From positions 47,270,232 to 47,334,231 of the forward strand of contig NC_077248.1 in assembly GCF_947179165.1 (NCBI RefSeq): a stretch of 64,000 nt of DNA, in the 5' to 3' direction. Under the pieces are notes generated by a model. It saw only the letters and a list, made by a program, of their open reading frames with translations. It did not search any database and was not told the origin of the DNA. The position numbers and the translations under genes were made by a program. The DNA is from Solanum dulcamara (taxonomy: Eukaryota; Streptophyta; Magnoliopsida; Solanales; Solanaceae). Shown piece after piece: positions 10,245 through 21,020 of this stretch (positions are counted from its first letter, which is position 1; every line of letters begins with the position of its first letter).

Positions 10245-13187
10245 AATATGAGGGTCAGTATTCTAAAAGAGTATAACTCTTACATCGAGTCGCTTATACA
10301 ACTTTCTCACACTATATTCCTTTTTAAGGGTTAATGTTTTTTCCATGATTAGATTATGAACATTTAAAAGTAGTGTAATAAGAAATAAAACTTTTTGCCA
10401 TCATAAAAAATTTGTTTATGGACAATGTCATAAAAGAGAGAGAAATTATTGCTAGAGGTTTGCAGACGAGTATAATGTATGCCATCAAATTTAATATTTT
10501 ATATTTTTTCGTATACACAAAATAAAGAAAGTAATGAGAAATGCCTAATTATTTCATTAAAGATTGTTTAATGTTGGGAAGCCTACTACATTCAGTAACC
10601 AGTGTTACAACTGTAATCTACGTAGACGATTAGATGATGAGTAGGCTTAAGGAGGATCAAAGACTGATTCTTGATCAAAGGAGTTCAATTTTATGGTCAT
10701 TCAAGTTCTTAATTACATGACAATACTAAATCTTCTAATTTATGTTGAAAATATTTTTATTGTCTTTAATTATAATAGTTATACCTTTTTACTATTTTTA
10801 ATATTTGAATATTAAAAAAAGATCGTTCATAATCTTAATGAGGTAATTTATTTCGCGTGGTCAAATCTCTATATAATATAAAGTCAAATGTAGACAAGGT
10901 GATGTGGCAGGTCTCTAAGGCCACCATTCATATATTTTTTTTCTCCTTTTTGACAGTTTTCTTTATTTTTTCTTATTTTTTAATTAAATAATTAATCATA
11001 TTCTATCCTATTTATGAAGTTTCATTAAATATTTTAACAATCGTATTAATTAATTGTGTATGTTATTATATTAATTATTATATAAATTATTGAAGAATTG
11101 AAAATGCCACTCCATGTCTTCTCCTTTCCTAATTTCTTTCAATTCTTTTTTAATTTTCCACTTTCTATTTTAATTTTTGTGATATATACACTAAAATATT
11201 AGGTCAAGAAATTTATTTTATTTTATTGGGCTTCTGGTAATTATAAATTGACAATATGTTTTTATATTTTAAGTATTTTTTTTTAATTTAATGTATTTAT
11301 AAGGAGTAACCACTCATAACTCATCTCTCTTCAATTTCTACTCTTAATTATATTCATAACTCCTATAATTTTCATATTTATAACCCCTAAACTTTAATTT
11401 GTAATACCTTGTGGTATTCATCTATTATGCCTATATAAACTCACATTTTGTTTCATGAAGACTCCCATTCAAAATTAGTCTTTCTCTTCTCCATCACTTT
11501 GGCTTGTAAATTACAACATGTAACAAGAAAGGAGTATATAAAGACAAAAAATATTTCATTCTCAAGTCTTTCTTTTTATTTTTATGTATTTGATTGTGCT
11601 TTCTTAATTTTAGAATATATATTTTTTACATATTTGTTATCCTCCTCCAAGCAAGTATTATATATATATGATCAAGAAAATCTTCATGACAATCATACTA
11701 AGATAATTTTGATAGCAATGATATTTTTAATTCATCATTTTTGTGTGGTTGGTCGAAAAGTCAATTTTCGTCTAACACTAATTTAATAATTATAAAATTA
11801 GCGATTATAATATTTGTTAGATTTCAAGAGATTATGATTTTAAATTGTTAGTACACTCGATTTTTATTTTTATTTTGCAGATGTGTTGTATTGTTTAAAT
11901 TTCTTTCCTCTTTTTGATATAATTATTTTTGAATTGGTATGATTGAAATAGAAATATTAGAAAAATCATACATAGTGTAATATCATATTAACTATTGTAT
12001 ATACTTCTCTTCTGTTTTATGTTATTATCATTAAATAATTTATTTTATTTATTCATAATACGTTTTAAAAAATTCTTTAAGTAATAGCATATGAAGAGGA
12101 TTTTGATATAACTTTAGGGTGCGGAACATAGTGGTGGATATACTTGCAAAGGAAGACCTAGAAGGAAACTTTTTGAAGCATAATTAAAAATTATTTTTAC
12201 TAGAGATTTTTTTACTTTGGCTTGTAATAGTAATATAGCTACACCTACTAACAACACTATTCTTTTAGTTCCCAATGATCCTATTTTTATTATGAAGCAT
12301 AATTTATATAATTATCTTATTTCAACCAAAAGAATTATGATGATTAGTTTTATATTTATTTTTCTCGCAAAGAAAAATTAAAGATGAAATAATTAATTCT
12401 ATAATATCATTGTTTATTCTTTTACGTATGCAACAATTTATTTTGTAGCTATTCTTTTCTTAGTTGAAATGTATTTATAATTTTTTTCCTTTTTATTACA
12501 TTATGAATATAATAGTATAGATTGATTTTTTGTATTTCTTAACTACGTAACTATAAAAATCTGTGTCTATATATTATTTAATTGTGATTTTTATAGCCAT
12601 GTAACTCATCTCTTACAAAAAAAATTAATCCATAATAATTAATGTATTTAATGTCTAATAATATTATACAAGTTGTTAGTAATTCATATCTCTTTATCTT
12701 CTTTATAATTTTTACTCTTAAATATTATTCATAACTCATATTTTTTTCATTTTCATAAATTTAAAAATCTTTATTTAATGTGTAAAAGACTATAATAAAC
12801 ATATATAATAATAAAGTCGCAATGTAAAAGTTCAAAGTCTTTTTAAAAAAAAAAATCAGTGCTTGCATATCATACTCCTACAAAAGAATAAAAAAAAATT
12901 AAAACAAAATATAATATTTTCAACTTGACACAGTAGATTATTATTTCAAAATATAACCTCTAATTATTTTATTTACTTCATCACTCATATATTCTAATTT
13001 TTTATTTTATTATGTACATACGAAAGGTTTATAAATACAAAAAAAATCAAAAAATTTCTATTTTACATATTAAAGAAAAATGAATGAATTATCATATCCA
13101 GAATGAAGAAAAAGATCTATATTGTATTCTATGCCACTAACCTAAATATAAATATTACATAATACTTCATTTAAAATAAGAAACTAT

Positions 13188-13191
<4 letters not shown>
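10245..13191. other. AT-rich intergenic DNA, no convincing gene
   Basis: About 2.9 kb of strongly AT-rich sequence with many stops in all frames. Two diverged copies of a motif of roughly 90 bp (CATAACTC-rich, around 11310-11410 and 12678-12790) lie in direct orientation. A 112-codon frame at 11448-11786 is low complexity, and I do not accept it as a gene. A possible Helitron end lies at 10866. Confidence 0.6.
10866..10916 (+). mobile_element. Possible Helitron 5' terminus
   Basis: After an A, the sequence reads TCTCTATATAATATAAAG, then GACAAGGTGATGTGGCA. Plant Helitrons insert between A and T and start with TCTCTATAYTA-like sequence. I could not find a matching 3' hairpin with CTRR nearby, so only one end is proposed and the call is weak. 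Confidence 0.3.

Positions 13192-13244
<53 letters not shown>
13192..13244. repeat. (AT)n microsatellite upstream of the host gene
   Basis: An uninterrupted run of about 26 AT units, ending 213 bp before the start codon of the coiled-coil gene. It is probably hypervariable in length. It could lie within the core promoter, but no distinct TATA box can be separated from it. Confidence 0.95.
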
Positions 13245-13247
<3 letters not shown>

Positions 13248-13457
13248 AATGAAATATCGTAATTTATTATTTTTTCTTATAATCGCAGATAATTTCAGTA
13301 GTTTGGTAGTAATTGAAAAAATTGAGGACCGGAGTGAGTGTACTTTGAAAAAACGTTCCGTCATCGTGACCACTCGCCAAAGTCGATTTTCGTATTACTA
13401 CATTAAGCTGCAATCTGCCTTCCGGAGGTAAGAAAAATCGTACCAACAGGAACAGCT

Positions 13458-13544
13458 ATGGCCGATGGAAGGAAAGAATGTCCAACATCGCCTCAGGCAG
13501 CAAACGCCCAACTATTCGGAGTTCTCTCCAGTCTTCTCCAGCAG
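13458..13544 (+). CDS. Exon 1 (coding) of the coiled-coil protein gene
   Basis: Encodes residues 1-29, ending SSLLQQ. The donor is CAG|GTATGC. The upstream transcribed leader probably begins between 13250 and 13350; its exact start is not visible. Confidence 0.75.
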
Positions 13545-16500
13545 GTATGCAACTTATATATTCTGATTTCAAATTTGGGCCTAATTCCTTGTTAAAATCC
13601 CTGATCTGCTATCTACATATAGTTTTTTGGGATATCGGATTTTCGGTCTGTAGTGGGCATGTTCAATTAGCTTAATAGTCAATATTCATGTGTCCCATTA
13701 AGAATGAAACAAAGAACAGTCAGCTTTGCTTTAATTTGTTCATTAATCATTAGCTTGTTAAAAAGTCTTCGATTATTGGGATTTGTTACTGCATACCTGT
13801 GCCCAAGAGAAATGGTGTTTGGTTCGAGTGTCTTTGATCAGATGGATCTATATGCTCCCAGTTGGTGAGACGATTAGATGAGGTGTAGTTGTCACAAGCC
13901 GAATTTCTCAACTCGATACTAATGTACAGTATTCTTACTGTATCCAAATTACAACTGAGAATTGAAGCAACAAAGTAATAGTGAACAATACTAATGAGGA
14001 AATGTAGAATAACAGAGGAAGAAAATAACTAGAAGGGGATGAGATACTAAGACATAGAAAGGGAGACGAGAGAATAACAGATTGCGCAAAAGCTACACAT
14101 AGTAGACATGGAACTCTTCTTTCTAACACACAATCCTTTTTAACCAGTTGCTAATTGGGCCTGGATCCCACACAAAATTCTCCAACATTTTACTCGGCAC
14201 AATAATCCCAACTAAATCAGTCTCCTTCACCAATTCTACCCCATAGACCCTTACGGATTTAACTCGATTCACAACAATAGTGCAGTATGGTCAAGAGGGC
14301 TAGTTAGCGCCATGAAGTACACAAAATACCTGCTGGAACAAAGCAGGTCCGGAAGCTTGATCTGCCAAAATTTGAGTCGAACCGACTAGTGGGGCAATTG
14401 ATGGTTCAAGCAGTGAAAGGCCTTGGAAGTTAGTTGTAAGGGATTGAAAGAAGATGGTTGCTTGAGGTAGATGGTGTTTACCCAAAAATTGGTATAGTTG
14501 AAATTATATGTGAGGTTTAAAGAACACATGGATCGAATCAATCGAAATGATGAAATATGTAAGTAAATAAAGTTGTAAATGAGAGATAAGACAAATTGAC
14601 TAAATATTCTCTTAAACGAAGGTATTCGTGCCGGCTCAAGATCCGCTACTATATTTTTCTTTTTATTTAAGAAATAACTCTCTTACTCGCATGCTGCTCT
14701 GAAGGTGAATCAACAACTTCGCCTCTTAGGTTACTAGCGCATTTAGCATTTAAAAGGAAGTCCAGGACTCGATTACTTACCCTGGTTGGATATCGCAACA
14801 CTTCCTCTACCGATCGGGGTGGGGGAAAGAAGAAAGCAAAGAGACTCACATGTTGGTTCACCAAATGAAAGAGAGGTACTTGCTAAAGGACGGCTTACTC
14901 TACGCCAAGGACGGGCTCCTCTTTGTTGGAGAGAAGAAAAGAGGATTATGAAAGTTTAACCAAGCGGGGTCGGAATAGCATTGGATGAGAAAGCCTCTTT
15001 ATCCGTATGAGAAAACTGCTCATGATGCGAAGTTTTCTGGATAGAGGGTCATCCTCCTAGGCTACTACTTTTCCCAGTTCTCCCGTGAAGTGGGAAATAG
15101 AGTCGGGAGCTTTTCAAAGAAATGATGTAAATGGATGTCCACAGACTCCTAGGCGGGGCTATAAGGTGAATGGTATGGTTTTCTCTCACCCTAAGTGAAG
15201 AAAAGTCGTATAGAAACAAAGGGCTTGCTTCCGCATAAGAGCATAAGATAAGAATGATATCTTCGACGGAGATATTCCCGAAAAACTTCACTGATATTGA
15301 GAGCTGATGATCAAATAACGATATTGACAAATATAGCTAACGAGAAATTAAAGTACTTAGTCAGAGAATTCAATGTCTTTACAAGGTGGTGATTCTATTG
15401 CTTTTATAGGGGTGACTTTTCAGGAGCTTATTCTCAGGAATTAACCTCTCATAACTCATAATAAATGATTAATTAAATGGCATTTAAGAGTGGAAAGAGT
15501 GACATCCAACGTTGCTTCTGGGACGATTTCATAACGGCTATTGTTGGGTTTGCTGCTGACATTTCCTCCAGGCATTCCAAGCTTGGTTGGGTTATATTCC
15601 TGTGAAATGAGCTGCACTTTTTGTTCCCGGTGTAATACTGCTGCCCTTGTTTCTTTTCACGTGTCACCATCTAATACAGCCACGCATCATGTCTATTTTT
15701 ACCCTATACAGGTAGTATCTTTGTGCTTTTCTTTAGTTAAGGTCCCTTTTATTCTAGGGAGCAGAGAAGGCTCTTTAAGTTTTTTTGACGTGCTGGTTTC
15801 TTTTCCTAATGTTTATATAAGATCAGGGTGTAAGATAGTACTATTAGCAAAGTCATTTCAGAAAATTGAAGTCAAAAAAATGTACTTGGTTGTTCCTCCA
15901 TCTCCCCTAGGTTGTAATTCTTTATCTTTTTGGACACAAATAGCCTTGCGCATAGTGGTAAAATGCAGAGAATTTTTTTGACATAATTATTAAGGAATAA
16001 AGAGAGTCTCATGAATATCTTAACGTATCTGCGATTTACAAGAGAAAGTGAAGCAGTGTGCCAAAGGTTGGATGGGACCAATCTTTATTCCTTTTTTCAT
16101 GTTAGCCAATGTATGTTCTAGAATTTGCCAAACTAATTTTTAGAGCTCAAATCAAGCTGGACACTGATCCATTATGGTGAAATATTTTCCCAGTTAGATT
16201 CAAAAGCGTCTTAGAAATGCTAGCTAATGCTTGTGGATATTGTTGCAGGGCACCTGACAGTATTCTGGTGCACTTTTTGACTTTTCTCTCTTTAAGAAGT
16301 TAAAAGGGACAGAGTTACCTAATACATATTGCTAGTGGGAGATGGAGGGTACCTCGTTGAATTAGTCGAGGTGCGCGTAATCTGACCCGAACACCATAGT
16401 TATCAAAAAAAAGTTAAAAGGAACATTGGAAATATTGTGTATAAAGTACTTAATGATTATGTCATTATTGATACTTAAAAGAGTCATAAAGTGTATTTTG

Positions 16501-19500
16501 TATAATATTCTAATTACAACAGTATGTTATTATCAAAGCTCATCAAATAATTAAAATATTATAAAACTTTCTTGTGTTCATCAACTCAAATTCCTACCTG
16601 AAGATCCTCTTGTTTGTTATCAATCACTAATTTAACAAAAGTTTTTCTCCTTTCTTTGACAGCAGCTTCATTATTTTAAGAAACCTAAATAACTTTTGCC
16701 CACTGGAAGGCAGCCTTACACATTCGCCCTGAAAACTGTCTTCCTTTTATTAAATGATTTTACTACTCTTATCAATTTCTGGTGGCTGTTTCAAAAGCAC
16801 TGCATCTCCCATCCCTTTCTGTGTTTGTTTTTGTTGTTCTGTCGAAGTCTTTTCTCTCATAACCAGTAGGGCATCCTATGCGTATTATCAATTGTCTAGT
16901 ACTGATACCATCAATCCTTGTCAGCTAATATGTCAAATCAGCTCTCCATATTTCTCTAATCATTAATTTATGTTAGCTAACTCATCAAATTAGCTGTCTA
17001 GGTCAGTTAACCTTTAGGCCAATTTTCCCTAGTCAAAATGTTATCGACAATCATTGAGCTAACTGGTAAATATAGAAGTTTGTCTTTGCCATTAATCTAG
17101 TTTAGCTGACTATTTGCATATCCTCAAACTCAGTCAAATCTGACTGATTCACAGTGGTGTCATGGTCAAGTCAGTCTCCATTACAAGCCCAGTCAATCTT
17201 ATTTTCTGCTATACTTACAAATTTGATTTGCAAACTTGAGTTGCTTCACCACCTTGAGTTTGAGGGGTTCGTTGAAAGTGCTGAAGATTATTAGGTATAT
17301 TGTAGACTATTCTTGATGCTAATAACATTATCGAAAGTCGAGAATCATTAAGAGTATGCGCTGAATATTTATTATGATTATGTCATGATACTAGTGATCT
17401 TATGAATTAGAAAACTTTCTTATTGGAGCTATCTAGTATGTTATTCGTCACTAATTCAAGGAGTTTCTCTTTTATTTTGTCCTTTCTGCTTACTCGTCAA
17501 ATCTTGGTGAGACTTTTTTATGCATTGATCAGAAAAGAGAAGTGTTGATTGTGTTAATTAATTAGCATGATTTTTGGAGTTTCTATTATTTTTCGGATTC
17601 AAATAGAATATTTTATTTTGTTGTAGTTGATTGTTTTTCCATGATTAGTTGAGATTCACTTGTATAAATACACCTTCTTATGGGATGTAAAGACATGGTA
17701 TTAGAGTCATTGTAGCCTTTTGTGGTGAGTTTTTCTCCCTCATAACACTAGGGTTACTTTCTTTCAATAAAGAGGTCGAGTTTTCTCCCTCCTTGATGTT
17801 GTCTGCAACTAAATCTCTATTTATGTCTGTGTTTTAAAAAATCTAATGCTACCACGGGTTTGCCAATCAATTTCAAGTCTACCGTCTCCAAGTTTCAGAT
17901 TTTCCAATCACCGGATCTAGGGTTTCCAGTGATTCCTTTTGGATATAAAAAATAGACTTCTTTCTAGTATTTATGTGACAATGTTCGAGTTACAGTACTA
18001 GATCCCTTCATTCAACAGCAAAACGTCCTACAACCAATCAAAGTAGTGCAGAAATTGAAATATCTCTTACGATTAATTAATCAATAAATTCCTCGGGGAA
18101 TCAAAAATCAAATAAACACATGAGAAAAGGTGAATTAATCACTAATTAAACCTTAGGTTTCATCAAAACTCAACTACAACTGAGTTACTCCATACGTGGA
18201 GAATAGTTAACTGTGACTATAGTAAATATCAGCAAGTTCATGATCCAAGAGAATAAAAGAGAAGATAAATTGAAGTGAAGAAGAAACTCCCAACAAATAC
18301 TCATTCTCTCATGAAACCTTAGAATTTTGTGCTTTCTTTCTCGTTTGTTCCTCCCATAGCTGCATCTGTCCCTGTGTCTTCCCTCATAAGTCTCCAAAAA
18401 ATTCTCTAAATATACCTCATTCAGCCCTAATAACCAAAACTCTGAGAATTATTGAATTCAGGTTGCATCGTCGCAGTGGTCAAAACTCAAGCACTACGAA
18501 GGTCAGGCTGGTTAATGCGTCCTACAAGTGCTGAAGGAATGTTGCAGCGCCCAAAGTTCCAGTGCTGCAATGGCCGGGGCTGTTTAGTGCACACTGTTCT
18601 TCAACAAGTTTTTTCTTCATTTCTTGCATCTCTTTTGCTTGAATCTTGTTTGTTTCCTCCTTAACTGCTTCATTGTATATCTATCATCAAAACAACACAA
18701 GTATACTTATACCTAAAATAATGAGGAGGCATAAATACACATATAATTGTGGGTCATCAACAAGGAACTCAAATGATATTATTATTTCTCCCCTTCAGTT
18801 GAATGTTCAAACTATTATACGTTTTGAGCTTTTATGTTCCTCTTCGTGGTCGATTTTTCCCATACAAAAATGTGTTAGAGTTGGAAATTTATTGTTGTTT
18901 ATAGGTAGTATTATTCTGGTTTAGCTTTGGCTTGAACATCAGGGTGCTAACAGCAATTTTTCTTTTTTTCTTATACCTTATGGTGAACATCAGGGTGCTA
19001 ACACCGACTTTTCTTTTCTTCTTATACCTTATGGCGCTAGGTGTCTGTGTTTGAGATCAAGTCCTGCTCTGTTTAATAAAGTACTTCGAAATGTCCTGAC
19101 TAGAAAGATTGTGGACAATCATGCGCAGGTGGAATCATTGACTAATCAAGAAGAGATGGAGTTGCGCATTAAGATCCAAGCACTAGGACTGGAAGTTACA
19201 AAAGTTCCTTCTAAATCAACACAAAATCTTGACGAGGTAGGTTGGTATTTATTTTGGTTCGAAAGAACCGTGTTTTCATTCTTTTCTCTTTGTTTTCCTA
19301 TAATTTATTTATTTTTAAATGGTATATTAGACGGAGATTGCGAAGCAGATGGATAAATTATCAGAAAAGCTGGATAATGTGGATCGGATGATATCCACCG
19401 CTGTCGCTGCGGATCCACAAGTTGGGTCTCTCTTAAGCAGTACTGCTGATCTTTGGATGCCAGTTATTACAGCTGGTTCTGAGGAAAGGCGTAACCTTAA

Positions 19501-19549
19501 TGCATCAGTTGAAGATGATCTTGAAGTGAAAGGCAAAAATTCTCAGTAG
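13458..19549 (+). CDS. Small conserved-looking coiled-coil protein, three exons (137 aa)
   Basis: The coding parts are 13458-13544, 19129-19236 and 19331-19549. All junctions are phase 0 and use GT-AG. The joined frame has 137 codons and no internal stop. The start ATG (MADGRKECPTSPQ) follows a GC-richer leader; no earlier in-frame ATG continues into the frame. Residues 20-90 look like a coiled coil with regular Leu/Ile/Val spacing (SLLQQ, NQEEMELRIKI, AKQMDKLSEKLDNVDRM). A DPQVGSLL segment and the motif DLWMPVITA (residues 105-113) follow. The C-terminal 25 residues are polar and acidic. There is no signal peptide or membrane segment, so a cytosolic or nuclear protein is likely. I do not recognise the family. 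Regular splice sites, an intact frame and codon use unlike the surrounding transposons support a real gene. Intron 1 is 5.6 kb, intron 2 is 94 bp. Confidence 0.8.
13923..14187 (-). repeat. Antisense LTR-like fragment with adjacent PBS
   Basis: On the minus strand a 265-bp unit starts TGTTGGAGAATTTTGTGTGG and ends GAATACTGTACA. ATTAGTATCGAGTT follows, resembling a tRNA-Met primer-binding site (ATTGGTATCAGAGCT). The TG...CA ends and PBS suggest a short 5' LTR inside the intron. No internal coding region and no partner LTR were found. Confidence 0.4.
14614..15370. other. GC-richer block resembling plant mitochondrial DNA
   Basis: About 750 bp with base composition unlike the AT-rich surroundings: long purine runs and phrases such as GGCGGGGCTATAAGG and AGCGGGGTCGGAATAGC, in the style of plant mitochondrial intergenic DNA. 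No mitochondrial gene is recognisable, so this is inference from composition only. Confidence 0.35.
16297..16421 (+). mobile_element. 5'-truncated SINE with A-tail and TSD
   Basis: The body at 16308-16410 contains GGTACCTCGTTGAATTAGTC, then GAGGTGCGCG and CCCGAACACCATAGTTATC, a 3' region shared by nightshade SolS/TS-type SINEs. A short A-run follows. Flanks share AAGTTAAAAGG (16297-16307 and 16411-16421), and the duplication extends four more bases with one mismatch. The tRNA-like 5' half with its A and B boxes is missing. Confidence 0.7.
17543..17695 (+). repeat. Short LTR with adjacent PBS (probable copia remnant)
   Basis: TGTTGATTGTG ... GATGTAAAGACA has LTR-like ends and an internal TATAAATA. 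TGGTATTAGAGTC follows immediately, close to the tRNA-Met PBS TGGTATCAGAGCC. No coding region and no second LTR were found, so it is a remnant and its left edge is uncertain. Confidence 0.4.
17990..18760 (-). repeat. Unclassified antisense LTR-like repeat
   Basis: Read on the minus strand, a GC-rich patch with repeated GCAGC/CACTG words (around 18460-18590) is followed by a TATATTTAGAG box (about 18405-18416) and a leader-like stretch. This order resembles the LTR at 23592-24927, but I could not place ends or a PBS. Confidence 0.25.
18933..19034. repeat. 51-bp tandem duplication next to exon 2
   Basis: Two copies of a 51-bp unit starting TGAACATCAGGGTGCTAACA and ending CTTATACCTTATGG lie at 18933-18983 and 18984-19034, with a few mismatches. 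They end about 95 bp before the exon 2 acceptor. Confidence 0.85.
19129..19236 (+). CDS. Exon 2 of the coiled-coil protein gene
   Basis: Encodes residues 30-65, from VESLTNQEEM to TQNLDE. Acceptor is GCGCAG|GTG, donor is GAG|GTAGGT. The ATG-initiated 101-codon frame at 19051-19356 reads through both splice sites and is a by-product of this exon. Confidence 0.75.
19331..19549 (+). CDS. Exon 3 of the coiled-coil protein gene
   Basis: Encodes residues 66-137 and the TAG stop at 19547-19549. The acceptor is ATTAG|ACG after a T-rich 94-bp intron. It contains the end of the coiled coil and the DLWMPVITA motif. Confidence 0.78.
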   Translation, partial: TEIAKQMDKLSEKLDNVDRMISTAVAADPQVGSLLSSTADLWMPVITAGSEERRNLNASVEDDLEVKGKNSQ

Positions 19550-20662
19550 CTTTTAGTCAAAATCATTTTCATATGTTGATTTTGATTCTTTAATAAACGG
19601 TAAACAGATTCCTTCTATCATCAATTTCAAAGCATAGGCAGAGGGTGTATGTAGGTATCCTCAAGTTGAAATCACATTTACGTCTTCTGGTGACAAAGAT
19701 GATACTTCATTTTGTTGGAGATGTTCTTCAAGTCATTTCTAGTATGTTGAAAAGGTAGATAAGACTTGTTGATACTTGAACATATTTGTGTAAGAATAAT
19801 TTGAGATCTTCCTCTCTGATGTAAAATAACTGAGCAAATACAAATACATGACATGTTTACTTTTTAGCTTTGAGTGAACAGTGCATTGAACATTTTGTGT
19901 ATTGATGCTGTCTCACTATAATGTTCAATATCTATTCGATAGTGTCCCGGAAGATGCCGTCATACCTACTAGGAAGGGTAGTGAAGAGGGTTGTTGGTAA
20001 GAAGAACATAAAGAGTTTTTCAAGAGTTATTCTTCAACTAGCGTAAGTGAAAACTGAGAGTGCAGTTCGGATCTAAAGCCTAAAGGGGTCATTTGGATTG
20101 TCAGCAGGACATGGGTGGATTACATAACCACTCGATTATGGAGTGAAATTAGTGATGGAATGTGCATTGTATTATATTGAAGGCATTGTTTGTGAGTTGA
20201 TGGTTTATGGTACTGGATATATTTATTTATGGATAACTGCGGGATTGTGCTATGGTTTAATTGTTTCTCAGAAAGGCCCGGACTCATGCAATTATATTTA
20301 CATCAAAATTAAAGCATAGTGTAAGGCTGGATAGGGAAAAAAGTGGGGGAGGAGGAAAGTGAATTTTAGTGTGTTAAGATTTCCGTAAATTTGCTTTATA
20401 GATCTCAAAGGAAATGGATGTAAATAATTAGTGTGGCACCAAAAGTTGGGACTAAATAGTCCAAACAATAATTCTTTGGGATCTAATTTGACAAACCTTG
20501 AATTAATGTCCCATTTCGCTTATCGGTGTTTTGCACAAATAAGCTAATCTCGTCCCCCATTTTGATAATTGTGTAGAAATGGTTGCTTTCCGTTTAATGA
20601 AATAAAGGATTAAAATACTCTTCTACCTCTCATTGCATTTTCGCACTTAAACTCAGGCAAAC
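19550..20662 (+). other. 3' UTR and downstream flank of the coiled-coil gene
   Basis: About 1.1 kb with no coding frame. The beginning must be 3' UTR. The remainder is moderately AT-rich unique-looking sequence without a recognisable repeat or RNA gene. Confidence 0.5.
19592..19597 (+). terminator. Poly(A) signal AATAAA
   Basis: A canonical AATAAA lies 43 bp after the stop codon of the coiled-coil gene, in T-rich sequence. Plant poly(A) signals are loose, so further sites downstream are possible. Confidence 0.5.
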
Positions 20663-21020
20663 GAGTTGCCTTGAAATCCTATGAATTGTCAAGATTCACT
20701 TATAGCTGTTTATAACATGTGTAGTAGAATTATCTTGAATTTCTAACAGAATGGTAAGTTTTATCTGAGTTATTCATTGTTCACAAGTTCTATCGAATTA
20801 TGAAAGCTTACTTGTATCTAATACTTACAATGTTTGTTGTTGAAGTACTTTAAAGACCTATCTAATTGTCAAGATTTACCAATAAAGCTTTACAATGTGT
20901 GCTGTTGAGTTGCTTTCAAATCCTATTGGATTGTCTAGACTTACTTGTAACTGTTTACAATTTGTGGTGTTTAATTACCTTGAAGTCCTACCGGATTGAT
21001 GAGACTTAGTGCTTGTTAAA
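20663..21020. repeat. Diverged tandem repeat, unit about 65 bp
   Basis: Units starting near 20663, 20727, 20842, 20907 and 20972 share the order GAGTTGCCTTGAAATCCTA, ATTGTCAAGACTTACTTGTA, GTTTACAATGTGTG. Spacing is 64, 115, 65 and 65 bp. The long interval contains one partly decayed unit (about 20779). Similarity between units is visible but imperfect, so the array is old. Confidence 0.75.

Larger units (their letters stand above)
13545..19128 (+). other. Intron 1 (5.6 kb) of the coiled-coil gene, rich in insertions
   Basis: The intron holds an antisense LTR-like piece, a GC-richer organelle-like block, a truncated SINE, a sense LTR with PBS and a 51-bp tandem repeat, each listed separately. 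The rest is AT-rich non-coding sequence. The ORFs seen here, including a 146-codon one at 15541-15981, have no recognisable domain. Confidence 0.65.

Noticed and set aside
11448..11786. 112-codon ORF with a hydrophobic stretch that could suggest a secreted peptide
   Set aside because: Low-complexity AT-rich sequence. The hydrophobic segment is broken in the frame a signal peptide would need, and no mature domain follows.
13167..13373. 68-codon minus-strand ORF upstream of the host gene
   Set aside because: Half of it is the AT microsatellite; no domain or splice context.
15541..15981. 146-codon ORF within intron 1
   Set aside because: No recognisable domain. It spans the boundary of different sequence types and lies within an intron of a gene on the same strand.
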